From: Coccinella septempunctata
Lineage: Eukaryota > Arthropoda > Insecta > Coleoptera > Coccinellidae
DNA: 64,000 nucleotides
Assembly (NCBI RefSeq): GCF_907165205.1
Contig: NC_058195.1
Location: forward strand, 20,976,936-21,040,935
Direction: 5' to 3'
Shown here: in pieces, positions 20,469 to 32,184 of the stretch
Numbering within the stretch: the stretch's first letter is position 1
Layout of the letters: the number at the start of each line of letters is the position of its first letter
Notes under the pieces: model-generated
What the model saw: only the letters and a program-made list of their open reading frames with translations
The model's database searches: none
Told to the model about the DNA's origin: nothing
Position numbers and translations under genes: made by a program

Positions 20469-22285
20469 TGTAACGTGCGTTTCTCGGAGAAGCCTTAATC
20501 TCGAGCGCCAGCTATTCTTTTCAATAGGAAGAATAGCAAACCTATGCTAGCCAGAGACAGAGCTCGGTGTTGTCTAGGGTAGTAGCGACAACGAAGAAGT
20601 CAAAATCGAACTATGTAAAAGTTTATTCACAACTTCGGAAACTAATTATATGTACAAGGGAGATATGTGTGATATAAAATATGAGTGATTCTATCAGTGA
20701 AAATACATTCGGGAAATCTTATCCGGTCACGAGCACTTTATGAAATTTATACCGGGTGTAGAGAAAAATTAACGGTTCAATAAAAATGCGCCAACCAGAA
20801 CTGACGAATGCTAAGGACTTGCTATACGGTATCGGTGTGTAGTTGTATTTCTCCGGGAATGAAACACAATAAGGGCGGGTCTGTTCGAGACTTTTATTCG
20901 CTGCCCCAAGGGTTGTAGCACACCATGATTGACAGCGAAGAAAATGTCTATTTTTAACGCAACTACGGGATTTCACTGACTACGTGCGGTATCTCTTATT
21001 CTCTGCCCCAAGGGTTATAGCACGCCATGATTGACAGGAAAGAAGAGATTTCGGATTTAACACTTATGACGCGGAACGCGGACAGGGGGGTTGACGGAAC
21101 TTTCCCTTCAGTACCCCAAGGGCTAGGGCGGACCTGTTCGAGACTTTTATTCGCTGCCCCAAGGGTTGTAGCACACCATGATTGACAGCGAAGAAAATGT
21201 CTATTTTTAACGCAACTACGGGATTTCACTGACTACGTGCGGTATCTCTTATTCTCTGCCCCAAGGGTTATAGCACGCCATGATTGACAGGAAAGAAGAG
21301 ATTTCGGATTTAACACTTATGACGCGGAACGCGGACAGGGGGGTTGACGGAACTTTCCCTTCAGTACCCCAAGGGCTAGGGCGGACCTGTTCGAGACTTT
21401 TATTCGCTGCCCCAAGGGTTGTAGCACACCATGATTGACAGCGAAGAAAATGTCTATTTTTAACGCAACTACGGGATCTCACTGACTACGTGCGGTATCT
21501 CTTATTCTCTGCCCCAAGGGTTATAGCACACCATGATTGACAGAAAAGAAGAGATTTCGGATTTAACACTTATGACGCGGAACGCGGACAGGGTAAAGAA
21601 CGATAAAATACAACAGGAAACGATACAGTACAGCAGTGTCAAAGTTAAAGAAGTAACGGCGTAGGTCTAACAAAGAAACTGAACGGTACAGACGGGGACC
21701 TACCTCCTTTGTTTCAAGCACTCGAAACTCAAAGGATTTAAAAGAAAAACTAAAAAATTAACTCTAAGCACTGATGCAAATAACACAAAGTGATTATCTT
21801 CAACGGCGAAAGAAATACGGAAAATCAACTGAATTTATAACAGAAGTTAGAAACCACGTTAGAAAGCGAAATGTCGAAAATACTCAAGCGAAAGGAAAGC
21901 ACTGAAGTAAAATTCAAAAGTCAGCCGAAGAACTGAAGTAACAGTCGAAAAGTCGAAAAGTGCTCGTCGCGGGGGGAAAATTTGCTTTTATAGGCATATC
22001 CCCTCTCACGGTAAAAATCTGAAAATTCCAGAATGCGACAAGACTGAAAAACGTCGTCAGCTCTGGTTTATCGCATATCAACAGATGAAAAACGTCGAAA
22101 TCTTCAGCGGCATGTAAGAAAAACAACGTGAAATACAGATAAGCGGTTTTTTACATTTACTCTGCCTGTCGGAATGAACGTACGGAGTATTCGAGAATTA
22201 AAATATTTTCAAAGACGGAAATTTAAAACGAAAAAATGCACTAAGATGAACTGCAATTTTCCTCAGAAAACTGGGGTTCATTACA
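20469..22285 (-). repeat. Gypsy 3' LTR (1817 bp)
   Basis: Nearly identical to 29706-31269 except that it has one more 253-bp internal repeat. Termini are TGTAACG...TTACA on the plus strand. Observed differences from the other LTR include single bases near 20500, 20758, 21735, 22022 and 22256. Confidence 0.96.
20882..21597 (-). repeat. 253-bp tandem repeat inside the 3' LTR (2.8 copies)
   Basis: CTGCCCCAAGGGTTGTAGC recurs at 20901, 21154 and 21407. Each unit also holds a second, diverged half with CCCCAAGGGTTATAGCAC and TGATTGACAG, so the unit itself arose from a duplication of about 125 bp. The other LTR has 1.8 copies (30119-30578). Confidence 0.93.
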
Positions 22286-22298
22286 CCCCCTCCATCTC
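22286..22298 (-). promoter_or_regulatory. Polypurine tract
   Basis: In element sense GAGATGGAGGGGG lies immediately before the 3' LTR (TGTAATG). This is the expected position of the primer for plus-strand DNA synthesis. Confidence 0.75.
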
Positions 22299-23632
22299 GG
22301 AAGAAATTAACTTACGATGAAATAGTGAGTTTAATTTCACGACTCTATCTACCCCTAGAAATAATGACCTTACTTTCGCGCGCGCCACTGATATACTCGT
22401 GACCAGATTACAACTCAATCAAGTACTTATCCTCTCTATGGTTGGAATGGTAGTTCCAATGCGCACGCAGAAACGTCAGCGTCAGTCATTTCGGCGCAGG
22501 TCTCCGCCATCTTGTCAAAGACTTTGTCTACTCTGTAATCTGTGGACTTTGTTCAGCGTTCCGTGGATAAATGGTGTATAGCAGTGGAAAATCCTCTTTC
22601 TCTATGTGGAAATTCATCTTCATCGCTGGTCGGAAACGTGCCATGTTTCATTCCTCCTGTGAGTACCTAATTTAATTGTGTTTGGCGGGTGTTTGAATTC
22701 CATCGTGGTTTTGTAGGTTACCCAGGATTCGTGGGAGCTGCGACAGGTGGAAAACCTCCGGTACGTGAGGCTCAATAGACTGAATGGACCGGTTCACCCC
22801 TTTCGACCTGGCTAACGGACGTTGGGACTCTCGGAGCCGGCAGGAGACTCGCAGGTGGGTAATTTCTAACAATAACTCTCCGATCTTCATCGTTCCTCGT
22901 GGTCCACTTTTCTTCCTGGAGCGGTTTTCCCCTGCTTTCTGTTTTCAGGTAGACGGTGTTTTCTTCAGGTAAACAGTGTTAAATTGACGGTACAATAATT
23001 TCGATTCGGTTCAGGACAGAAATTGGTTAGATCTATTGGATTAATAGACGGATATACTCAGTTGCAAGGTGAAACAGTATCCTTTATTGGTATTCCTTAC
23101 ATAAGTAACAGATTTTTCAGACGGTTTTGATCGGTTTGATTTATATTTAATTGCATGTTGAGCGGATGAAAATCTGTAGTTACGGTATTTCGGTCAACGG
23201 TGGTGCCTGTACGGAATTTGAACGGAATTGTAACGGTGTAGTCGGTTATAATTATGTTTGATAATGGGCATCCTATTAACGAGATTTCTCCTTGTAGGTA
23301 GCTTCGGCTTCTTGGACAGGCACAAAGGGCTAACTCCCTACTGGTTGACATGCGGAACTTGTTTAACTTCTTTCGGGGTGGTTCTATCCGTTGATTCCTG
23401 GAGACAGATTGTCTGGATGCACTGGTTCTGGTTGATCGAGCAACTACAGTTATTCAGATAAACAGGTAAACGGAAAATAATAATATAATCGGTAACGGAA
23501 GAAATATATACATATATATATTCGGTGACGGAAAAATAATGTATATTCGGTAACAAAAAAAACTATAACGGGTTCCCTCCTTTCAGAGGTTATTTCTAAA
23601 GAACGGTTAACGGATCATGATAATAATATATA
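22299..23632 (-). other. Non-coding tract between pol and 3' LTR
   Basis: About 1.3 kb with no open frame above 84 codons in element sense and no envelope-like signal peptide, cysteine pattern or membrane segment. It could be a decayed third ORF or a long 3' leader; nothing in the sequence decides. Confidence 0.5.
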
Positions 23633-26269
23633 CTATGCATGAAATGGTTTTAAATCTTTAATGTGTATGTTAGTGATTTTTCTACCCTCTGTATCTTTCA
23701 GGTCATAGACGACAGGTGAAACAACTTTAACAACGGTAAACGGTCCGGAAAACTTCGGAGCCAACTTGGCGGCGAAACTGTCAACGGCCGAGGATAAAGG
23801 ACGGTCCCGGCGTAGAACTTTATCTCCCACATGGTATCGGATTTCTCTTCGTCGAAGATTGTAGTGGTGAGCCTGTTGCTGGAAGGCACGGTACAGTTTG
23901 GTACGAACGAACTCATAAGCCTCCTGGAGATGTTTGATCTGTTGAGTACGGTAAGTCATGTCTCTGTTTTCTTCTTCTGTACGGTTGGATTCTCCGTTCA
24001 TTTCATTATTGTGGGGGTTTGTCGAATAAATCGCCCTCGGGACTGCTAGTTCCCTTCCATAATTTAAAAATGCCGGTGTAAATCCAGTAGACTCCAGTTT
24101 AGCGGTGTTGATGGCAAACGTTAACTCTCCTATCTTTTCATCCCAGGTTCTTTGATCGGCTTCACAAAACTGTGCTATCATGGTCTTTAGGGTACGGTTA
24201 GCTCTTTCTACAGGATTGCACTGAGGAGTATACGGTGGTGTGAAACGGTGAGCGATGTTCAGCTCTCGGAGACTGTTCTTGAATAGCCTGCTGTCGAATT
24301 GTACTCCATTGTCGGATATTACTAGTTTTCGGCAACCGTATTTCAGGATGACTTGTTCGTAGAGGGCCGAATAAACAGTTTTGGCGGTAGCTTTCCGCAA
24401 CGGACGACACTCTACCCACTTTGTGAACCGGTCTTGCATTACCACGATGTAGGAGTTTCCCTTCTTTGACCGTGGCAATGGTCCTACAATGTCTGTGGAT
24501 ACTTCTTGGAACGGCGCATCCGCCATTCGGTGTGGTTGCATCTTACCAGGGGTTTTCTGTTGCGAAACTTTGTACTTTTGGCACGATGTGCAGTTCCTCA
24601 CGTATTTCGCAATGTCTCTAAACATCCCTGGCCAGTAATAATTTCTGGCTATCCGTGCAATCGTCTTGGCAATCCCCATGTGACCTGCTAGTTCTGAGTC
24701 GTGGTTTTCCTGCAGTACTTCTGTTCGCTGTTCGGATGGTACACAGAGTTTCCAGGGTTGGCCGGTTCCATCTTCTGTGAAGTCGGATGAGTCCCAGAAA
24801 TGTCGCAACAGTTTTCCATTTTCAACGGCGTAGTCAGGAAAATTTGCTGGGTCTTTTTCCACCTCCTGTAACTTTTTGTTGTACCATTTGCACTGGGTTG
24901 TTTCTATCTCGGATAAACATACGGAATCCAGGGACGGCAACGGGTTTCGGGACAAGCTGTCGGCTACTTTGTTCATCGATCCTTTACGGTACTGGACTTC
25001 GAAGTCGAATTGCTGAAGGAAAACGGCCCATCGAGCAATTCTTCCGGACGGTGACTTGATGGAGTTAAGCCATTTCAGACTCATGTGATCGGAAATTACT
25101 GTGAAATGGAATCCTTCTAGGTACGGTCGCAGTTTCTCTATGGAAAATACTATGGCGAGACATTCCTTTTCTGACACGGAGTAATTTTTCTCTGCGGGGT
25201 TTAGTGTTCGGCTCACATAGGCGATTACTCTCTCCTCTCCATCGATCACTTGTGTTAGGGCACCTCCAAGGCCCATGTCACTGGCGTCAGTTTGCAGAAC
25301 GAACGGTTGGGTGAAGTCTGGACAAGCCAGTATCGGAGATTCTGTGAGTTTTTGTTTCAGAAGCTCGAAGGCCTTCTGCTGGTCTTCTCCCCATTTCCAA
25401 CGGTGTTTCTTCTGTAGTAATCGAGTCAACGGAGAAACTAAATCGGAGAAGTTCTCTATGAAACGACGGTACCAGCTGGCAACTCCAAGAAATCTACGTA
25501 GTTCTCGGACGGTTTTCGGTATTGGCAAAGACACTATCGAAGAGACTTTGTCGGGATCGGTACAGATGCCATCGGAGGTGACGACATGTCCAAGGTATTT
25601 TAGGGATTTTCGCACAAAGTCACACTTGTCGGGGTTGAGACGAAGATTAGCTTCTCTCAACCGTCGGAATACTTCTCTCAAGTTCTCCAGGTGCTCCTCG
25701 AAAGTTTCCCCTAGGACAACTATATCGTCCAGGTAAGCGAACGATTCCGGTTCCATTTCTGGGCCAATGACGGTGTCTAGGAACCTCTGGAAGGTGGCTG
25801 GGCTTGCATGTAAACCGAACGGCATCACGGTGAATTGGAATAGTCCCCTTCCCGGAACTGTGAAGGCAGTAATCGGACGGCTCTCCTTTGCTAATGGTAT
25901 CTGCCAGTATCCTTGTTTCAGGTCCAGTGTGGAGATGTACTTCGCTTTTCGGAGTTTGTCCAGAATCCCAGAAATGTACGGCAACGGGTATGCATCTTTC
26001 ACAGACACTTGGATAACAGCACGGAAGTCGATGCAGAAACGGTACTTTCCGTCTTTCTTCTTGACCAATACAACAGGTGAACTCCACGGTGACTTGGAGG
26101 GTTCAATCACTCCCTCAGCCAACATACGGTCCACTTCCTGATTGAAGATCTCCTGCATTTTCGGATTTAGAGGTCGGTATCGTTGTTTGATCGGTTCGGT
26201 GCCCGGTTTCAGTTTGATCTTGTGTTCAATTAGGTCGGTTGTACCATACAGGTCTTCGAACTTCTTTAA
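23633..26269 (-). pseudogene. pol: Gypsy pol: reverse transcriptase, RNase H, integrase
   Basis: Open from just after a TAA at 26270-26272 to a stop at 23633. RT motifs: SPWSSPVVLVKKKDGKYRFC, LDLKQGYWQI, FQRFLD and the catalytic YLDD. RNase H: LQTDASDMGLGGAL through the DHMSLKWL block. Integrase: H-H-C-C zinc site (HDSELAGHMG and CTSCQKYK), then D, D and E (STDIVGPLP, VISDNGVQFDS, NPVERANRTLK) and a GPF-type C-terminal module (KFSGPFTVVKVV) without a chromodomain. All catalytic residues appear present. The stop before the RT is in the same frame as the protease, so a single nonsense codon interrupts an otherwise complete polyprotein. Confidence 0.95.
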
Positions 26270-26935
26270 TTACTCGGTCAGAAATGCCTCCAGTTCTTGT
26301 TTCTGAGATTCTGTCAGTTCCAATAGGTGTTCTTCGGCGGTGTGAACCTCTGCGGCGGTTTCGACGGGAGTCATCGGTTTCGAGATCAGTCGGCCTTCCA
26401 GGAAGCACTCGGCGGTACTAAGATTCACGGAAAACTTGAAAGTCGACAGAACATCCATCCCCAGAATAATGTCTACCGGTAAGCTTGGTACCAGTAAGAA
26501 TTTCAAATCAGGCAGTGTGTAGTCGGAAATTTGCACGGTGGTGGTGTACAGTTTCGGCGTGACGGTGGTTTTTCCGTTCGCTATTACTGCAAAACTGTTG
26601 TGCATTGTTTGTCCTGTGATTTCTTTACTTTCACAATGATCGGATACGGCCTGACTGCAAAAACTCCTGGTCGCTCCTGTATCTATCAGTGCTCGGAAGT
26701 GTTCGCCGGCTATTTTGACCTCTATTAACGGTCGGTTATCATTACAGGTGGTCGGTGTCAGTGGAGTCAAGATTCCGGGAGAAGTGGTCGACTCCGTCTC
26801 CAATCTCCCCTTCAGTTTTCCGAACACGGGCAGTCCCGTGATAGAATGTTCTCCCTCTGACATCGAGAACAGAAGATTTTCGGTGGCCTGCGACATTCTC
26901 GACGCATGTGGCCATACCCACCACATCGGAAACAC
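26270..26935 (-). pseudogene. pol: Gypsy pol: aspartic protease region
   Basis: Contains ALIDTGATRSF (catalytic Asp in DTG, about residue 84) and the partner ILGMDVL of retropepsins. It overlaps the gag frame (26812-26935) in the -1 register, the usual arrangement for ribosomal frameshifting between gag and pol. It ends with TAA at 26270 after a Glu/Leu-rich linker; the same frame continues directly into the RT. Confidence 0.9.
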
Positions 26936-28314
26936 TGTGTCTGGAAGGATACTCTCCTCCCTGATGATGATTGGGTCCGGTCAGCGTGGTTATTTTCGGC
27001 TCGACGACGGGGTGGCGGTGTTGAATTTCCGGATCTACCTTCGGACCTGTCTCCAGAAGTTGGACGGTGTGATTCCTGTTGCCGGACTATTGACTCTCTG
27101 GATCGGTGTGACTTTGGACGGCTTTCCCCCTGCGGAGAAAGTCGTGTCTGGTCGGCTGGTGTCGGCGGGATTGATTTCCTATGATCAGTTGTTTGTACCT
27201 GTTCTCCGGTATCCACAGAAAAACTCGCCTGATATCGGTTCAGTTGGCGGGGTGTGTACGTTAGGTGAGGTTCCTCCACGAAACCTGGTTTTGAGGGTGG
27301 CCTGGTGTACTGGCTCATCTGCCACTGGACCAGTTCAAAAACTTTTCCCTTACGGAGAAGTTCGTCATACGTCTTGGTCTCCTGAAAGGCCAAGGCCTGT
27401 TGTAAGGGCGGAATCAACCTCTGTCGGATAAGTCGGATCTGCTCCACCTCGGATGGTTTTGTATAGGTGAGTTTCTGAAATAAGTTCTGCATCCGGGTAA
27501 CATACAGAAGCAGCTTTTCTTCTGGGCCCTGTGTTCTCCTTTTTATTTCCTCCAACAGATTCTCCTCATAGTTAACAGGCAGAAACGCTTCTTTCAGTTG
27601 GTTGCTGAAATCCTCCCAGTCCTCGAAAGTACCTCTCCTGGGAATAAACCAATCCCTTGCATCCTTCCGTAGTAATTCATAAACTGATTCGAAAACTTGT
27701 TCCAGGGACACTTTACGGGATTCAGCCAGCCTCTCCACTTCTTCAAGGAATCCGGTCACACTTCCAGTGCCATCAAAGGAAATGTTCCACTTGTGTACAG
27801 GGACAGTCGGTATTGTTGATCGGGACTCCGGTTCTGATCTGGCAGGTGTTGTGATGACTGGTCGGTCAGAACTTATCCAAGGTGCAGGTAAGTGTGGAAA
27901 AGACACCCTTCGTGTGGAATTCATCCATCTACCCTGTGTCGGACCCTCAGGTGTTGTTGTCCCACAGCCCTGTGACTGTGTGAGAGGTATCGCTGGTAAC
28001 TGTCGTAGTAATTCTGTACATGTCTGTCTTGTCTCATTCATGACCTGTTCTAATGTTGGATTCCTTACAGGTGTGCCAGTACGTGAGACCTCCACTGCTA
28101 CAGGAGGGTCGACACCATCTCCCAAGTCGATAAGTGATGGCTCTCGGAGCCCTGAAATCCGTTCCGGTTGGATCGGTGACACACCAGGTGAACTGGGCAC
28201 CTCCACATCTAAGAGAGACCTCTGATGTCGGTTAGATGGCTGCGGCTGTTCACGATTACTCTTCTGACGTAGCTCCTCGAGTGTTTCCAACGCCTTAGCT
28301 GTAGTTGCCTTCAT
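26812..28314 (-). pseudogene. gag: Gypsy gag: capsid and nucleocapsid
   Basis: A 500-residue frame. A Pro/Ser/Thr-rich N-terminal part leads to a capsid-like helical segment (W-rich, DWFIPRRGTFEDWEDFSNQLKE and PEEKLLLYVTRMQ) and then an Arg/Ser-rich linker. The CCHC knuckle at residues 461-474 (CFRCGGYGHMRREC) is canonical. A second knuckle at 482-495 (CSRCQRENILSRDC) has Ile where His is expected. The frame opens upstream past ATG 28314, and a one-base shift near 28330 separates it from the N-terminal gag piece. Gag packages the element RNA in cytoplasmic particles. Confidence 0.88.
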
Positions 28315-28322
28315 TTGTCCAA

Positions 28323-28655
28323 CTAGTTGTAACTGTGTTGTGTCTGCAGTAACATAAAGTCCAGCCTTCCTTGTATGTGTATTAATCGGGTATAAATTCG
28401 CGAAAATTCGTTAGCTGCATTCTCATGATTGAAGTTCTGAAGGGATTCCACCAAATCGGTGAGTTTATTTTGACAAATCTCAATCTCCGAGGCGGGATTT
28501 AATGACGTTGGGGGTAATAGAGGTTCATTAGACTGAAGTACTTGTCGTAGTAGACTCCGTTTAGTCATCACAGTACCCGGTATCGATTGTCCTCTCAGTT
28601 GTAATTCGTATGTAAGTTCATCACTGAGTAACCGGTTTACATCCATGTTCGACAT
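28323..28655 (-). pseudogene. gag: Gypsy gag N-terminal piece
   Basis: From the first ATG (28655) this frame encodes an acidic-to-helical segment with LSDELTYELQLRGQSIPGTV, similar to the SAP-like or matrix-type N-terminal helix pair found in several gypsy Gag proteins. It stops at 28323, while the next frame is open across the same junction, so one base was gained or lost near 28330-28345. The coding frame may extend a little upstream through TTG 28691. Confidence 0.7.
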
Positions 28656-28691
28656 ATTATTTTCACTTAAGTCCGATTCAGAACGCACCAA

Positions 28692-29684
28692 TCTTTCACA
28701 CTCGGTATGTCCTTCACAATCTGTTCAAGTTCCAAGTCCAACCCGGTAAGTTAATCGTTAGCCAACCTATTCGCTTAAGTTCGAAGTGGGTATCGGTGTA
28801 ACCCCAAAAAAAAAAAAAAAATAAAGTCTAAGTCCCGGTGTATCAAAAAAAAAAAAATCTAAGTTCAAATCACGGCGCACCAAAATAATCTAAGTCCCGA
28901 TGTATCACACTAAAATTTTTACAAGTCCGACGTTACTCGAAAGAAAAAAAAATTGTCAATCAGTCCCACTAAAGTCCGAAAATATTCGCGAAATACCGCA
29001 CACACTCGCAAGTCGTTTCGTATAGTCCGGAAAATTTCCCGAAATTCGAACCGCACCAGAACGCACAGGTTAGATTCCAAATAGTTTTTCAAGTTCAATA
29101 TCCAGAAAATAAATCGCAATAGGTTTCAGAAAAATCAGCAATAATTGGTAAGTTTCAACAGTACAGGTCAAAAGAAAATAAAAGCAGGTAGACAAGTTAT
29201 CAATAGGGTAATAGGTGATTCACTATTAAACTGATAGGTAAATAAAACCTATTAAATTTTACCAATTGTGACAATAAATTTTCAATGTTCGGAAATTCAC
29301 TCACCTTCAATACGAAATTAAAACAGTTCAATTCAATAAATCAGGAATAATAAGAAATCGGAAATAATTTTCACTGATATTAAGGCGCAACAACAGTTCA
29401 GTTTTCAATAACTCAATAAAGTAATCGGCAAAAGGAATAATTAAATAATTTCCAATAGGTTTCAACAATAGGAAAATTTTCAGAATATAGTCCAATTCAA
29501 TTCACAGTATAACAGTTCAATACAGAGTGGCAGGTAATAAAACACAGTTCAAGTTTATTTTTCACAGTTCTCGGTTCAAGAAATAGTTACTCACTGTTCT
29601 TAGATTTTACTCACTGTTTCGGGAATTCACTCACCGTCCGGTTAATGTTTCTCACCTCTGTTGTTTCCTACTGGATTTTGCACA
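28692..29684 (-). promoter_or_regulatory. Gypsy 5' leader
   Basis: About 1 kb of A-rich leader between the primer site and gag. It contains A-runs at about 28804-28820 and 28847-28857 and many GTAAGT-like or AAGTCC words, but no open frame. It presumably includes the packaging signal; that is inference. Confidence 0.6.
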
Positions 29685-29702
29685 GTCCCTGCTCGGGCGC
29701 CA
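29685..29702 (-). promoter_or_regulatory. Primer-binding site complementary to tRNA-Lys
   Basis: In element sense TGGCGCCCGAGCAGGGAC, starting 3 bases after the 5' LTR. It matches the 3' end of a tRNA-Lys(UUU)-type sequence, including the TGG that pairs with CCA, and differs by one base from the Lys3 site known from lentiviruses. A Lys primer has been described for Drosophila Osvaldo. Confidence 0.85.
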
Positions 29703-29705
29703 TTT

Positions 29706-31269
29706 TGTAACGTGCGTTTCTCGGAGAAGCCTTAACCTCGAGCGCCAGCTATTCTTTTCAATAGGAAGAATAGCAAACCTATGCTAGCCAGAGACAGAGC
29801 TCGGTGTTGTCTAGGGTAGTAGCGACAACGAAGAAGTCAAAATCGAACTATGTAAAAGTTTATTCACAACTTCGGAAACTAATTATATGTACAAGGGAGA
29901 TATGTGTGATATAAAATATGAGTGATTCTATCAGTGAAAATACATTCGGGAAATCTTATCCGGTCACGAGCACTTTATGAAATTTATACCGGGTGTAGTG
30001 AAAAATTAACGGTTCAATAAAAATGCGCCAACCAGAACTGACGAATGCTAAGGACTTGCTATACGGTATCGGTGTGTAGTTGTATTTCTCCGGGAATGAA
30101 ACACAATAAGGGCGGGTCTGTTCGAGACTTTTATTCGCTGCCCCAAGGGTTGTAGCACACCATGATTGACAGCGAAGAAAATGTCTATTTTTAACGCAAC
30201 TACGGGATTTCACTGACTACGTGCGGTATCTCTTATTCTCTGCCCCAAGGGTTATAGCACGCCATGATTGACAGGAAAGAAGAGATTTCGGATTTAACAC
30301 TTATGACGCGGAACGCGGACAGGGGGGTTGACGGAACTTTCCCTTCAGTACCCCAAGGGCTAGGGCGGACCTGTTCGAGACTTTTATTCGCTGCCCCAAG
30401 GGTTGTAGCACACCATGATTGACAGCGAAGAAAATGTCTATTTTTAACGCAACTACGGGATCTCACTGACTACGTGCGGTATCTCTTATTCTCTGCCCCA
30501 AGGGTTATAGCACACCATGATTGACAGAAAAGAAGAGATTTCGGATTTAACACTTATGACGCGGAACGCGGACAGGGTAAAGAACGATAAAATACAACAG
30601 GAAACGATACAGTACAGCAGTGTCAAAGTTAAAGAAGTAACGGCGTAGGTCTAACAAAGAAACTGAACGGTACAGACGGGGACCTACCTCCTTTGTTTCA
30701 AGCACTCGAAACTCGAAGGATTTAAAAGAAAAACTAAAAAATTAACTCTAAGCACTGATGCAAATAACACAAAGTGATTATCTTCAACGGCGAAAGAAAT
30801 ACGGAAAATCAACTGAATTTATAACAGAAGTTAGAAACCACGTTAGAAAGCGAAATGTCGAAAATACTCAAGCGAAAGGAAAGCACTGAAGTAAAATTCA
30901 AAAGTCAGCCGAAGAACTGAAGTAACAGTCGAAAAGTCGAAAAGTGCTCGTCGCGGGGGGAAAATTTGCTTTTATAGGCATATCCCCTCTCACGGTAAAA
31001 ATCTGAGAATTCCAGAATGCGACAAGACTGAAAAACGTCGTCAGCTCTGGTTTATCGCATATCAACAGATGAAAAACGTCGAAATCTTCAGCGGCATGTA
31101 AGAAAAACAACGTGAAATACAGATAAGCGGTTTTTTACATTTACTCTGCCTGTCGGAATGAACGTACGGAGTATTCGAGAATTAAAATATTTTCAAAGAC
31201 GGAAATTTAAAACGAAAAAATGCACTAAGATGAACTCCAATTTTCCTCAGAAAACTGGGGTTCATTACA
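29706..31269 (-). repeat. Gypsy 5' LTR (1564 bp)
   Basis: Partner of 20469-22285 with one fewer 253-bp unit (markers at 30138 and 30391). In element sense it ends immediately before the primer-binding site, so this is the 5' copy. Promoter elements were not pinned down. Confidence 0.96.
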
Positions 31270-31273
31270 AGGT

Positions 31274-31689
31274 GCAACTTTAAATTTCCGTCGTATCCTA
31301 GTTAACTTTCAAATTACGCGCTCTTCTCTCGACAAGACTTACGTGTGCGTCGACTAGGCGTTCCCAGTCCCCCCGATAGAACCAGCAGCGATGCCAGGTT
31401 GGAGGAATTTTCCCAAAATTTATTTTTTGATGTCCAGAAATCTGGTCTATTTCATATATCAGACTATCTTCAAATACTCTAAGCCTACAGTTCAGTTCAA
31501 ACCGAGTTCAGAGTGAATCCATTTCAATTTTGGGTATTTCATTTCTATTTTGTCATTGTCAGGCAGTCAGGTTGAAATGGGTTCAACGTTGGATTCAGAT
31601 TTTACCTGAACTGAATAACCGGCATTCAATCATTAGAATATAATAAATAATTTGTGAAGTAGATGAATTATTCTTAATCATATTCTCTT
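31274..31689. other. Flanking sequence without gene
   Basis: Continues the target of the gypsy insertion. No domain, repeat or RNA gene was recognised. Confidence 0.5.
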
Positions 31690-31906
31690 TAGGAACTCTG
31701 ACTCTATTTATTTTATTCCTTGGATACAAATGAACTTGAGGAGCACTACTTTCAGAAGTCGATATTCTCTATCCGTTCTTTTCAAGGCTTGATAAAAATA
31801 AAAATACAGAATCTAGGTAATTTAACATAGTAAAGTGAAGATTTACTCTACTCTGCATACCGTATACTGGGGAATAATATTTCTGGACCCGGCAACGTTG
31901 ATCACT
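31690..31906 (-). repeat. Dispersed repeat, right copy of an inverted pair
   Basis: Reverse complement of 18752-18965 with about 10% difference and a few short indels (for example an extra CTCCTCA-like insertion near 31735). It ends near GTTGATCACTAACC. Confidence 0.8.
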
Positions 31907-32151
31907 AACCACCACAGAACACAAATATAAGAGAAGTGAAAGCTAGGCGCTAATCCTAGGCAACACACAACTCCTCAAAGCCGCCATCTTTTTGCATTGA
32001 CAGTTCACCAGAAAGGCGGGAATCTTAAATAATTTTAGAGCGGGAAATTTGAATGTATGTAGCTGCTTGCCATTTCATATTACAATTTCTGGCTAACCAT
32101 ATTTATTCATCTTCAATGTTAATTTATGGATAATTTACGAATTTTTGAATC

Positions 32152-32174
32152 ATAATAATAATAATAATAATAAT
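32152..32174 (+). repeat. (TAA)n microsatellite at the Dong-like 5' junction
   Basis: Eight ATA/TAA triplets directly before the first base of the R4/Dong-like element. Dong from Bombyx mori is known to insert into TAA repeats, so this is probably the target site. Confidence 0.8.
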
Positions 32175-32184
32175 GTCTGGCCTG

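Larger units (their letters stand above)
20469..31269 (-). mobile_element. Ty3/gypsy LTR retrotransposon, young but with broken ORFs
   Basis: A 10.8-kb element on the minus strand. LTRs at 20469-22285 and 29706-31269 start TGTAATGAACCCC and end CGCACGTTACA in element sense. A 4-bp duplication AGGT flanks it (20465-20468, 31270-31273). Order in element sense: 5' LTR, primer site, 1-kb leader, gag, protease, RT, RNase H, integrase, 1.3-kb non-coding tract, purine tract, 3' LTR. The LTRs differ by about five substitutions plus one 253-bp repeat unit, so insertion is recent. Gag has a frameshift and pol one stop. Long LTRs and a Lys primer recall the Osvaldo/Ulysses group, which is inference. Confidence 0.96.

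Noticed and set aside
20882..21597. Repeated direct units about 126/253 bp apart that could be taken for a CRISPR-like array.
   Set aside because: The units lie inside an LTR, spacers are also repeated, and the sequence is clearly eukaryotic.
22299..23632. A possible env-like third ORF in the gypsy element.
   Set aside because: No frame longer than 84 codons in element sense, and no signal peptide, furin-like site or membrane segment.
26715..27431. A 238-codon plus-strand frame across the gypsy gag/protease region.
   Set aside because: It is antisense to a well-supported Gag/protease reading and has no domain; it results from codon bias of the sense gene.
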